DNA from: Cohnella xylanilytica
GTDB lineage: Bacteria; Bacillota; Bacilli; Paenibacillales; Paenibacillaceae
DNA: 46,444 nt
Assembly (NCBI RefSeq): GCF_014212175.1
Contig: NZ_JACJVR010000016.1
Location: 1 to 46,444 of the forward strand
Direction of reading: 5' to 3'
The notes below the pieces were generated by a model. That model searched no databases. It was not told where the DNA came from and saw only the letters and a list, made by a program, of their open reading frames with translations. This document shows, piece by piece, positions 7,258 to 14,410 of the stretch. Made by a program: the position numbers and the translations under genes. The first letter of the stretch is position 1. Each line of letters starts with the position of its first letter.

Positions 7258-8808
7258 ATGTTCAAAAGGGGGTTGAGGCCGTTTGTTTTCAAAAAATCTG
7301 TCGCCGACTCTTTTCAACCATCCCCTTCAACTTCCGAACGGCCAGCCGTTGAACTGGCCGATGCTTCAGTTATTTTAAATTTGTTCAATCGTTGCGCCGA
7401 TGTCAAGCATCATACTTACACCTTGAACGCACTGGAGGAACGTTCAACCGTACTATTCGTCTTCTGCGAAGGGATGAGCGATAGCCAACATATGATTCAT
7501 GAGGTGGTGCTTCCCCGTTTGCAACGTTTTTATGAGACATACGGCTTTACGGACGCGGGCATGCTTCAAACGGCGAGTCAGCTTCAACTGGAACGTCTGC
7601 CGGATGATAATTGGCAACGGAAAGCAACACAACAGGTGTTTGAAGGCAAATTGCTCATGTATATTCCTGCGCTTCAGATCATCTGTTCCGTTGATATTGC
7701 CAAGCTTCCGGCGAGAAAACCGGAAGAATCAAATGTCGAAGTCTCCGTTCGGGGAGCCAAGGATTGTTTTGTGGAAGAGTTGGCCACCAATGCCGCGCTC
7801 ATCCGCAAACGGCTTAAATCGCCTTCGTTAGCCTATGAGCAAATGGTGCTTGGCGAACGTACGCAAACCCGGATCGGATTGATGTATATGTACGATATCG
7901 CCGATCCAAAGGTCATACAGGAGGTGAAACAGCGCCTGCAGAAGATAACGATAGACGGAGTATTCAGCGCTACGGAACTTGAAGAAATGATTGAACCGAC
8001 ATGGGCGTTATTTCCCCTTATGGCGTATACCGGAAGACCCGACTTTACCGTCAACTGCTTGACGAACGGGCGATTTGTTATATTGGTGGACGGAACGCCG
8101 GCGGCATTAATTGGCCCGGCTAACTTAATGCTCCTGATCAAAACGCCGGAAGACATTCATTTTACAGCGTTATCCTCAACGTTCGGACAAATGTTGCGGT
8201 TGTTAGGTTTATTCGTGTCGCTCATGCTTCCCGCATTTTGGCTCTGCCTGCTTTCTTATCATCAAGACCAGCTTCCATTTTACTTGCTGGCGACGCTGAC
8301 CGTGAATCGTCTCGGGATCCCCTTATCCACCGGCCTGGAGATGTTTCTTGCGCTCATTTTTCTTGAAATGTTGCGCGAGGCCGGCGTTCACCTTCCTTCC
8401 TCTATCGGTTCGACACTTACCGTTGTAGGAGGCTTAATCTTGGGCGATGCAGCCATTCGAGCCGGAATTTTGTCGCCCGGAATCGTGATCATCGGCGCGA
8501 TCACGCATGTATTCGGCGCAACACTTACCAATCAGGCGTTAGGAGGTGCGGTGAGCATACTGAGAATCATACTGTTTTTATTTTCTTGCATATTCGGTTT
8601 ATACGGTTTTTTTCTCGGCGTATTTTTGTTGCTGGTTTTGCTGGCGTCTCTTCAGTCTTTCGGGGTTCCGTATCTGGCCCCGATGTCTCCTCCGTTTTTT
8701 AAAGATTTACCGCATGCTTTGTTTCGGTTGCCATTAGCGTGGAAGAGAAAGCGTCCGGAGATGCTTCATACGATTGACGATACAAACCGGGGAGAACAAT
8801 CAAAATGA
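7258..8808 (+). CDS. Spore germination protein GerAA-like, germinant receptor A subunit
   Basis: This 516-residue protein has a soluble N-terminal half (about 1-300) followed by a membrane domain. The membrane helices include LRLLGLFVSLMLPAFWLCLL, FLALIFLEMLREAGVHLP and ILRIILFLFSCIFGLYGFF, and the conserved loop GVPYLAPMSP lies near the end. This is the family's normal length and order. GerAA subunits assemble into the oligomeric receptor/ion channel with the B and C subunits in the spore inner membrane. The ATG at 7258 sits 6-8 bases after GAGGAGGTG, which overlaps the stop codon of gerAB. The 3' end overlaps the start of gerAC (ATGA), so the three genes are translationally coupled. Confidence 0.92.
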   Translation: MFKRGLRPFVFKKSVADSFQPSPSTSERPAVELADASVILNLFNRCADVKHHTYTLNALEERSTVLFVFCEGMSDSQHMIHEVVLPRLQRFYETYGFTDAGMLQTASQLQLERLPDDNWQRKATQQVFEGKLLMYIPALQIICSVDIAKLPARKPEESNVEVSVRGAKDCFVEELATNAALIRKRLKSPSLAYEQMVLGERTQTRIGLMYMYDIADPKVIQEVKQRLQKITIDGVFSATELEEMIEPTWALFPLMAYTGRPDFTVNCLTNGRFVILVDGTPAALIGPANLMLLIKTPEDIHFTALSSTFGQMLRLLGLFVSLMLPAFWLCLLSYHQDQLPFYLLATLTVNRLGIPLSTGLEMFLALIFLEMLREAGVHLPSSIGSTLTVVGGLILGDAAIRAGILSPGIVIIGAITHVFGATLTNQALGGAVSILRIILFLFSCIFGLYGFFLGVFLLLVLLASLQSFGVPYLAPMSPPFFKDLPHALFRLPLAWKRKRPEMLHTIDDTNRGEQSK

Positions 8809-9959
8809 AAGGCATGAAAATAACAGGAATCTTGATTGCTTTACTCGTCATCACGACCGGTTGCTGGAATATTAAGGAAATTCAAAATATTAGTTATGCA
8901 ACCGCCATCGGGTTCGATTATCGTGACGGAAAGTACATTGTGTATTTGCAACTTATTGATTTTTCCAGCGTCGCCAAGTTGGAAGGACAACAAAAATCGA
9001 GGGAAGCACCTGTATGGGTCGGTAAAGGAACAGGCGCATCGTTTACGGAAGCTGCAAACAATTTATATGAGACGTCGCAACAAAGAGTGTTTTGGGGTCA
9101 TGTTTCCACGCTCGTGTTCAACGAACACATTCTGAAACAGAATAAATTTCAAGATGTATTGGATTTGCTGAACCGTTACAGGGAAATCCGCTATTTGGTT
9201 TGGGTTTTCAGTACCAAAGAATCGATTGAAGATATTTTCAACTCAACTCCGTTCTTTAATGAGTCTCCGATGATGTCCATTTTGCACAATCCGGAGGACC
9301 AGTATCGGCAACGATCGATCATTTCACTGATCAGGTTGTATCAATTTGTCATGACGCTGAAAGAAGATTCGCGGATGAGTTACCTGCCTGCTCTACGGAT
9401 TGAGAAAAATCAGTGGGAAGTAAGCAGAAAAACGCATCCGTTGTTAGAATATGCAGGTATAACCGTGTTTTGGAACAATCGGTACCATGGAGAATTGGAT
9501 CCGGACGATTTGCAAGGATTGCCTTGGATGCATAAAAAGACGGTTCGCGTGCCGCTTTCTCTCGAACGTGAAAAATCGTTAGCGGCTGTATTGGTCATGG
9601 AGAAGCCAAAAGTGCGCATCAAGCCGTCTGTTCAAGATCTTCGCGTTTATTTTGACGTCGAGCTAACGGTAAAGGCAGGCATTAACGAATTGCATCAGGA
9701 AATGTCCGAGAAAGAATTGATCGACCTGGCCGAACGAAAGATTGAAGAACAAATTCGCCATACTTACCGGAAAGGCTTTGAGCGGAAGGTTGATGTTTAT
9801 AATCTGGGCGAGTCGTTGTTTCGACGCTATCCCTCGGTATGGCACCGGATCGAAGACGAAAATCATTTTGTGCTGCATGAGGATTCTTTACGAAACATAC
9901 GAATCGGTGTTCAACTGACCAATACGGGGAGGTACAAGTTAAAGCCCAGTCAAGCCTAG
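8805..9959 (+). CDS. Spore germination lipoprotein GerAC-like, germinant receptor C subunit
   Basis: This 384-residue protein has a lipoprotein signal peptide: MKGMKITG, a hydrophobic core, then lipobox VITTGC with Cys20 as the lipidation site. The mature part follows the Ger(x)C family: AIGFDY and PVWVGKG near the start, a C-terminal helical domain with ELTVKAGINELHQ, and near the end FRRYPSVWHRI. It completes the germinant receptor on the outer face of the spore inner membrane. The start codon overlaps the gerAA stop. A separate, decayed copy of the C-terminal part of such a gene is found at 13547-13832. Confidence 0.9.
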   Translation: MKGMKITGILIALLVITTGCWNIKEIQNISYATAIGFDYRDGKYIVYLQLIDFSSVAKLEGQQKSREAPVWVGKGTGASFTEAANNLYETSQQRVFWGHVSTLVFNEHILKQNKFQDVLDLLNRYREIRYLVWVFSTKESIEDIFNSTPFFNESPMMSILHNPEDQYRQRSIISLIRLYQFVMTLKEDSRMSYLPALRIEKNQWEVSRKTHPLLEYAGITVFWNNRYHGELDPDDLQGLPWMHKKTVRVPLSLEREKSLAAVLVMEKPKVRIKPSVQDLRVYFDVELTVKAGINELHQEMSEKELIDLAERKIEEQIRHTYRKGFERKVDVYNLGESLFRRYPSVWHRIEDENHFVLHEDSLRNIRIGVQLTNTGRYKLKPSQA

Positions 9960-9962
9960 ATG

Positions 9963-10024
9963 TTGAAAATTCCGATTTTCAAATGATGGATTCGCGGCGT
10001 GATTGATACATCCGATCAATCGCG
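9963..10024. terminator. Hairpins after the ger operon
   Basis: Two stem-loops follow the gerAC stop. The first is TTGAAAAT, loop TCCG, ATTTTCAA (9963-9982). The second has GATTGAT and ATCAATC arms extended by GCG/CGC (about 9996-10024). Neither has a clear T-run on either strand, so termination is likely but unproven. The next gene converges from the right. Confidence 0.4.
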
Positions 10025-10091
10025 CTTCCACGTCGGCAGCAATGCCGTAACCATTTTACATCCATCAAGCTTTCTCTCTGAAGACAACCTC

Positions 10092-10409
10092 CTATTCCAT
10101 TTCGGACAATTCCGTATCGGATTCCATCCATAGCAGCTCCTTGAACAAAAAAGCAACAAACTCTTCTTCAAGTCCCATGTCCCAAGCTGTCGCTATACAT
10201 TCGAGCAGTTGTTCCTTGCTGAGCAGCCTCGTGGCAACCCTTCCCCTTATTTCTCGCATTCCATTCTCAGTCTGTTGACTTACGCTTTCCAATAATCGAG
10301 TCAGTCTTGTAATCTCCTTGGAAAGCTGGACCACTTGATTATGGCTCAAGCCGATTTCCTGCCGATTCCCAAACAATACAGTCTGCGCAGCTATCATGAC
10401 ATGATGCAT
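10092..10409 (-). CDS. Small unknown protein with a weak Spo0E-like segment
   Basis: This 105-residue protein is mainly helical and soluble. The ATG at 10409 follows AAGGAG with 9-base spacing, so translation is plausible. Residues about 18-40 contain GLSHNQVVQLSKEITRL, which recalls Spo0E-family aspartyl-phosphate phosphatases (loop, then S-x-x-L-D). Here the usual aspartate position holds threonine, and the rest of the chain (LLSKEQLLECIATAWDMGL, EFVAFLFKELLWME) is not typical. I would not assign phosphatase activity. It is divergent from the XRE gene at 10597 with 187 bases between them, so the two may share a control region. Confidence 0.55.
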   Translation of the reverse strand: MHHVMIAAQTVLFGNRQEIGLSHNQVVQLSKEITRLTRLLESVSQQTENGMREIRGRVATRLLSKEQLLECIATAWDMGLEEEFVAFLFKELLWMESDTELSEME

Positions 10410-10596
10410 GACTTCTGACTCCTTTTTATCGAAAATATTGGCTTAAAGGAATTTGTGACAAAATAAGCTCTTTGGAAAATTATATCGCAAAGATTTTAAA
10501 GGTACAATCAATTGAATGGACTGTAGTTTAAGAGTACTCCATCCCTCCGACTGCTTTGACTACACTTTACTATAGAGAGGGGTTGTGAGGGACATT

Positions 10597-10941
10597 ATGT
10601 CTACCTTTGCACAAATAGTCGGAGCAAAAATTCGCCTATACCGCATGGAGCAAAATTTGACTCAGGAACAACTAGCCGAATCGATCGGCATGGCCGCGAC
10701 ATATCTTGGTCAGATTGAACGCGGCGAAAAAAACGTCAAACTTCAGACAATTGAAAAAATTGCTTTGGCATTACATATGAGCGTATACGATTTATTCAGC
10801 GACGAGAAAGAGGCCAATTTGCAACAAAAAAAATGGTTATGGGCCAGCATTCTCTTATTGCTCAAACACAACGATGCCAAACAGCGACAAGCGTATCGTA
10901 TTTTACGGGAACTGTTGGAACCGGCAACCGAAGATTCGTAA
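10597..10941 (+). CDS. XRE-family transcriptional regulator
   Basis: This protein of about 114 residues has an N-terminal helix-turn-helix of the XRE/Cro type (about residues 4-60): GAKIRLYRMEQNLTQEQLAE, IGMAATYLGQIERGEKNV, TIEKIALALHMSVYDLF. The C-terminal half is a short helical tail without a recognised sensor domain. I chose the ATG at 10597, preceded by GTGAGGG; a GTG at 10585 is an alternative. It probably regulates itself and perhaps the divergent small gene at 10092-10409. A strong hairpin follows at 10965-11001. Confidence 0.85.
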   Translation: MSTFAQIVGAKIRLYRMEQNLTQEQLAESIGMAATYLGQIERGEKNVKLQTIEKIALALHMSVYDLFSDEKEANLQQKKWLWASILLLLKHNDAKQRQAYRILRELLEPATEDS

Positions 10942-10964
10942 AAAGTGATTCAAGCTATGAAAAA

Positions 10965-11009
10965 AGCAAGCGGTTGGGACGATCTGAACCAACCGCTTGC
11001 TGCTTATTT
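10965..11009 (+). terminator. Intrinsic terminator after the XRE gene
   Basis: A perfect 13-bp stem (AGCAAGCGGTTGG and its complement at 10989-11001) with an 11-base loop is followed by GCTTATTT. The A-rich stretch in front also allows use from the other strand. Confidence 0.75.
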
Positions 11010-11219
11010 ACCGCGATTCTCTATGTTAAATGGCAAGTCTTTACCGATTTTTTGGATAAATACGGTTTCTTAGGAACACCCGTTTGGAAGGAGTTGGCGC
11101 TTTTTGCGCGAATTATTGGGTATAAAGAAGGATTTTGTCGTACATGATCCAACTTCATTCAAAAGGGGGAGGTTCTATTCGTAGGTCCTCAGGCTGATCC
11201 CTTTCTTTCAGGATCATAA
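11010..11219. other. Gap between XRE terminator and riboswitch
   Basis: No convincing gene. One plus-strand frame reads protein-like for about 35 residues (FTDFLDKYGFLGTPVWKELA) but has no start or ribosome binding site of its own, so it may be the stump of a lost gene. The promoter for the riboswitch operon must lie here. Candidates such as TATAAA near 11120 lack a well-spaced -35 box. Confidence 0.35.
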
Positions 11220-11305
11220 AAAACGAAACGGCAAACCCATTGAAAAATGGGGGCGCAAAACTTCAGGCCTAAGGATGATATCTATGGTAGCTGGGTTGCC
11301 GAAAT
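11220..11305 (+). ncRNA. GEMM-I (cyclic-di-GMP-I) riboswitch aptamer, second copy
   Basis: The hallmarks appear in order: GGCAAACC (11230-11237), a stem CCCAT/ATGGG closed by a GAAA-containing loop, GGCGCAAAACTTCAGGCCTAAG with the receptor region, a variable stem, then CTGGGTTGCCG (11291-11301). The receptor part deviates slightly from the commonest form (AAAAC where AAAGC is usual). An automatic start at ATG 11275 lies inside this aptamer and is not the real start of the downstream gene. The intrinsic terminator at 11323-11354 is the likely expression platform. Control by cyclic di-GMP of an operon that degrades and makes cyclic di-GMP implies feedback. Confidence 0.9.
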
Positions 11306-11322
11306 TATTGCTTCCGAGCTCA

Positions 11323-11354
11323 AAGCTGCCCCAAATCGGGGTGGCTTCTTATTT
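11323..11354 (+). terminator. Intrinsic terminator, expression platform of the second riboswitch
   Basis: AAGCTGCCCC pairs with GGGGTGGCTT (10 pairs, two G-U) around AAATC, followed by CTTATTTT. It sits between the aptamer and the ribosome binding site of the EAL gene at 11383. Confidence 0.8.
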
Positions 11355-11382
11355 TGATTCTCCAGCAAAGGGAGTAGCCTCG

Positions 11383-12099
11383 ATGCCGAATATTGAACAA
11401 TTAATAGTACAAAACGATTTTTATCATGTGTTCCAGCCCATCTTGGGGTTTCCCGAAAAGAGAATCCTTGGTTACGAGGCCCTCATTCGCAGTAACTCCA
11501 ACATGAATCCGGATCTTTTATTTCAGCGCGCCATGGAGCAGAACAAGTTGTTCGAAGTCGATTCTTTTTCAATTTTCCAGGCGATTTCAGCCTACTTCGA
11601 ATTTCCGGGCTCACGGGAACATAACCTGTTGTTTATTAACATATTCCCTTCAACTTTGGTCTCGCCTTTATTTATCGACTTACTCGACTCCCTTGCCGAG
11701 CGATTCGAGCTATATAGAAACCAAATCGTATTTGAGATTAACGAGTCCATTTATGAGGGCCTCTTATGGAAAAGCGCTTCTTTCAGAGATGCCATCCGAT
11801 TGCTGCGTGAACTGAATTTCCTGATAGCCCTGGACGATGTAGGAGATGGAACAACTTCTTTTCGAAATATTGTGGACGTCTCGCCTGATTTTATCAAAAT
11901 CGACCGCTTCTTTGCTTCTGACTTGAGTACATCCAGGAAAAAACAAAAAGTTGTCGCACTGTTTGCCGAGTACTGCAATGACGAGGCCAATCTGATCCTG
12001 GAAGGAATCGAAAAAGAAGAGGATTTGGATACCGCGCTGTCTTTGGGTATCAAGATGGGACAAGGCTATTTATTCGGAAAACCGAATCGGTTAACGTAA
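11383..12099 (+). CDS. EAL-domain cyclic-di-GMP phosphodiesterase
   Basis: This 238-residue protein is a stand-alone EAL domain. The catalytic signature is complete: EAL in GYEALIRSN, Asn in FINIFP, Glu in VFEINES, the DD pair in ALDDVGDG, Lys in FIKIDRF, Glu in LEGIEKEE, and the closing QGYLFGKP. Active hydrolysis of cyclic di-GMP to pGpG is therefore expected in the cytoplasm. I chose the ATG at 11383, 8 bases after AAGGGAG, because the in-frame ATG at 11275 falls inside the riboswitch aptamer. The downstream genes at 12145 and 12495 run in the same direction with short spacing, so the three form an operon under the riboswitch. No sensory domain is fused to it. Confidence 0.92.
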   Translation: MPNIEQLIVQNDFYHVFQPILGFPEKRILGYEALIRSNSNMNPDLLFQRAMEQNKLFEVDSFSIFQAISAYFEFPGSREHNLLFINIFPSTLVSPLFIDLLDSLAERFELYRNQIVFEINESIYEGLLWKSASFRDAIRLLRELNFLIALDDVGDGTTSFRNIVDVSPDFIKIDRFFASDLSTSRKKQKVVALFAEYCNDEANLILEGIEKEEDLDTALSLGIKMGQGYLFGKPNRLT

Positions 12100-12144
12100 A
12101 CGGTCGAACGTGAAGTCTCACCCGAACATGAAGGAGTAATCAGG

Positions 12145-12498
12145 ATGCAGGATAAACTGAACTATTTCCGCAAAGCAACGCTCTCTTTAAAAATTTCAGA
12201 GTTTGAAGTTCCACCCATGCAGGATTTGTTGATCATCGGGAAAAAAGCCCCGATCGGGCCGGAAGCGGTAAAGCGAATGGCGCAGGCGCTATCGCCGGAA
12301 CAATTTACAATCGTGAAATTGGACCATGCCAAAATTGAAGCGGTCTTGATTCGGAACTCCATTCTTCAAATGTTGGACGAACGTTTGCTGATGCAAATCA
12401 TAATGGAAGAAGCGGACCGGTTGATCAGCGACAACATGGTCCTTCGTTCCGAACTGAAAATTTCGGTGTCCGTTCAGCGGGAGGTGGAGTTGTCATGA
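12145..12498 (+). CDS. Unknown 117-residue protein in the cyclic-di-GMP operon
   Basis: I do not recognise this family. It is a soluble alpha/beta-looking protein with LLIIGKKAPIGPEAVKRMAQ, a helical middle (SILQMLDERLLMQIIMEEAD) and a C-terminal strand-like stretch ending SVSVQREVELS. The ATG at 12145 follows AAGGAG with about 8-base spacing. It starts 45 bases after the EAL stop and its stop overlaps the start of the CBS-GGDEF gene (ATGA), so it is translated together with both cyclic-di-GMP enzymes. The placement suggests a partner, adaptor or effector for one of them; that is inference only. Confidence 0.8.
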   Translation: MQDKLNYFRKATLSLKISEFEVPPMQDLLIIGKKAPIGPEAVKRMAQALSPEQFTIVKLDHAKIEAVLIRNSILQMLDERLLMQIIMEEADRLISDNMVLRSELKISVSVQREVELS

Positions 12499-13289
12499 AG
12501 GTGGCGGAATTCATGTCGTCCCCGGTCTACACAGTTTCATCGGAACGAGGCGTCCAGTTCGTCTCCGACATGATGAATGAACTTAAAATTGGTTCGCTGG
12601 TCGTCACAGATCATGGATCAATCGTAGGGATCATTACGTCTCGGGATATCCGATCTTCCCACCCCAATCGCATTGCGGCAGATGCGATGACCCCAAACCC
12701 GATCAGCATTTCGCCTGACCGATTTGCCTGGGACGCCTTAGAAGTGATGGAACAACATTGCATTGAACGTTTGCTTGTCACTCATGAAGAACAGGCAATC
12801 GGGATCGTGACCCGAGTAGCGCTTCAAGGCAAGCTGAACCAAATCGTGGATCCGCTAACGGGTTTGTACCGTGCACCTTATATCCAGCATATCGGCGAAC
12901 ATTTTCTGAACCGTCACCAACATTTCCGTTTGCTCTTTATTGATCTCAATAACTTCGGTGAAATCAACAAATTTCATGGGCATCCGGTAGGGGACGATTT
13001 TCTAGTCGAGTTCTCCAATCGCTTGCGTACAATAACCAACGAACAGGATTATGTATGCAGGTATGCAGGGGATGAGTTTATTGTGATTACATGCCGGAAT
13101 GAGAACGATGCCATGCAATTAGAGGCGGCCCTGTCCCAACCCGTCGTCATTCAAAACGTTACATTATCCGCATCGGTGGGAATCATAAACGGCTATCTCG
13201 TACCTGACTTTTTTTCGTTGTCTTTTCGAGAACTGATCAGCAGAGCCAGTCTTCTATCCACTTCTTTGAAGCAAAAATCTCTTGCATGA
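12495..13289 (+). CDS. CBS-domain diguanylate cyclase (CBS-CBS-GGDEF)
   Basis: This 264-residue protein has two N-terminal CBS motifs (about residues 1-115: VAEFMSSPVYTVSSERG, GSLVVTDHGSIVGIITSRDI, ADAMTPNPISISPDRFAWDA, RLLVTHEEQAIGIVTR) forming a Bateman module, which commonly senses adenine nucleotides. A GGDEF domain follows (about 120-255): DPLTGLYRAPYI, FIDLNNFGEINKFHG, and the active-site loop RYAGDEF. The loop reads AGDEF, an accepted active variant, so synthesis of cyclic di-GMP from GTP is likely. The start overlaps the stop of the 117-residue gene and is preceded by GGGAGGTGGAG. With the EAL gene it makes a synthesis/degradation pair in one riboswitch-controlled transcript. Confidence 0.92.
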   Translation: MKVAEFMSSPVYTVSSERGVQFVSDMMNELKIGSLVVTDHGSIVGIITSRDIRSSHPNRIAADAMTPNPISISPDRFAWDALEVMEQHCIERLLVTHEEQAIGIVTRVALQGKLNQIVDPLTGLYRAPYIQHIGEHFLNRHQHFRLLFIDLNNFGEINKFHGHPVGDDFLVEFSNRLRTITNEQDYVCRYAGDEFIVITCRNENDAMQLEAALSQPVVIQNVTLSASVGIINGYLVPDFFSLSFRELISRASLLSTSLKQKSLA

Positions 13290-13318
13290 TAGAAAACCTG
13301 ACTTTTCGCTAAACTTGA

Positions 13319-13396
13319 GAGCGGTAAAAAGCGTCAAGCATTCTGACAGGCTTTCTAAGCGTGAACAGAAGGTTGGCGCTATTCTTTTGAAACGGA
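13319..13396 (-). pseudogene. virB4 fragment
   Basis: On the minus strand this reads SANLLFTLRKPVRMLDAFYR, which aligns with SANFLFTLWKRVRKYGAFCT of the VirB4 protein (about residues 663-682) encoded at 28484-30808. At DNA level about 21 of 22 bases around 13360-13381 match 28797-28818. No start or stop is associated. It is the trace of a second copy of the transfer ATPase gene, just past the end of the GGDEF gene. Confidence 0.55.
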
Positions 13397-13546
13397 TGTT
13401 TATCATATCAGAACGCGTCCAACTGTCCCCGCGATTCAATCCTGCATATTTTTCTTCTCCCATCGTCTTTTGATCCAGGCCACAACGAGTAGCTCCGCGC
13501 ATACGCGGCAACGCACAGCAATCCCTCCCATAACATGATTCCATCA

Positions 13547-13832
13547 TCACCTCTGCTCCGGCTTGAATATGCTTTTGTTGGTCATGCCGGGACGGACAAC
13601 TTTGACCTTAGCTTGTATGTTGACTTCCAAATGGGAATAAAGATTGTCCCAGCGGCCCTTATTTCGACCACTCCCTCGGGTACTTCCGATAGAAGGCATC
13701 CGCGAAATTGTAAATATTCGCTTTCATTTCTATTTGCGTCCGTTCCAGCGCCATTTGAACGCTGCGTATGATATCGTCTTCCAGTTATGGCGGTAACCCT
13801 CCTTTCGTGGGTCTGGTATTCATAATCGGACG
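13547..13832 (-). pseudogene. gerAC C-terminal remnant
   Basis: On the minus strand one frame encodes DDIIRSVQMALERTQIEMKA and YNFADAFYRKYPREWSK, then after a stop or shift WDNLYSHLEVNIQAKVKV and RPGMTNKSIFKPEQR, ending at a TGA at 13547. This is the typical C terminus of GerAC-family germinant receptor lipoproteins (family motif F-x-x-x-x-H/Y-R-K-Y-P-x-E-W). The N-terminal two thirds are absent. It shows that a second ger operon once lay here in opposite orientation. Confidence 0.7.
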
Positions 13833-14410
13833 CAGCATGGCGCGGCGGAGATTGTTAAGAATCATTAGATTCAAGTTACTACGGCTGCCCTCTTGCTCAC
13901 CTCAACCGACTTCTCAGCGACTCTCGGTGAATACACGACAGGTCCACCCCTCGAGCCAGCATATCGCGGTAAGCGACAAATAGCCCTATATATGCTCGTG
14001 CACTCATGGTTTTCGGGTTTACAAAACTTGGGGAACGAATAAATGAAGAAGGGCTTCATTCTATTAGTACCTTTCTTTAAGAGAGTATGCAAATTTTGGA
14101 ATCTGTCAATATTTTTAGAACGGTGCTAAGTAAGGGGCAACAAGGTGATTTCATATTTGCACCAACTCGAATGGCTCGTTAGGGAATAGATTCCAGAAGT
14201 AATTCGAATGAGCGTAAAGTTTTTTGCGCTGGTGCAGCCGGAGAAAGTGTTCGGGAAAATCTCGCTTCGCAAAATGGAACAAGGCGCGGGTGCGGTCAAA
14301 GCGCCGATCCAGCCTTCCTCGTTCAGCACCATGAAAGAAGCGCGCGGGTCGCTCGGTTTAAGGAGGGGACAAACGGCCCTCGGGAATGGGGAAGAAAACT
14401 CTTCAGAACA
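13833..14410. other. 578-bp stretch with no recognisable intact gene
   Basis: Short frames exist on both strands but none has a ribosome binding site and a recognisable product. A minus-strand stretch near 13882-14010 reads protein-like (ARAYIGLFVAYRDMLARGVD, then HRESLRSRLR), as does a plus-strand stretch near 14208-14350. Both look like stumps of unknown genes. The region separates chromosomal genes from the NlpC/P60 gene of the conjugative element, so an element boundary may lie here. Confidence 0.4.

Noticed and set aside
11275..11382. Upstream start codon for the EAL gene
   Set aside because: It lies inside the riboswitch aptamer and before its terminator; the ATG at 11383 has a good ribosome binding site and the family start.
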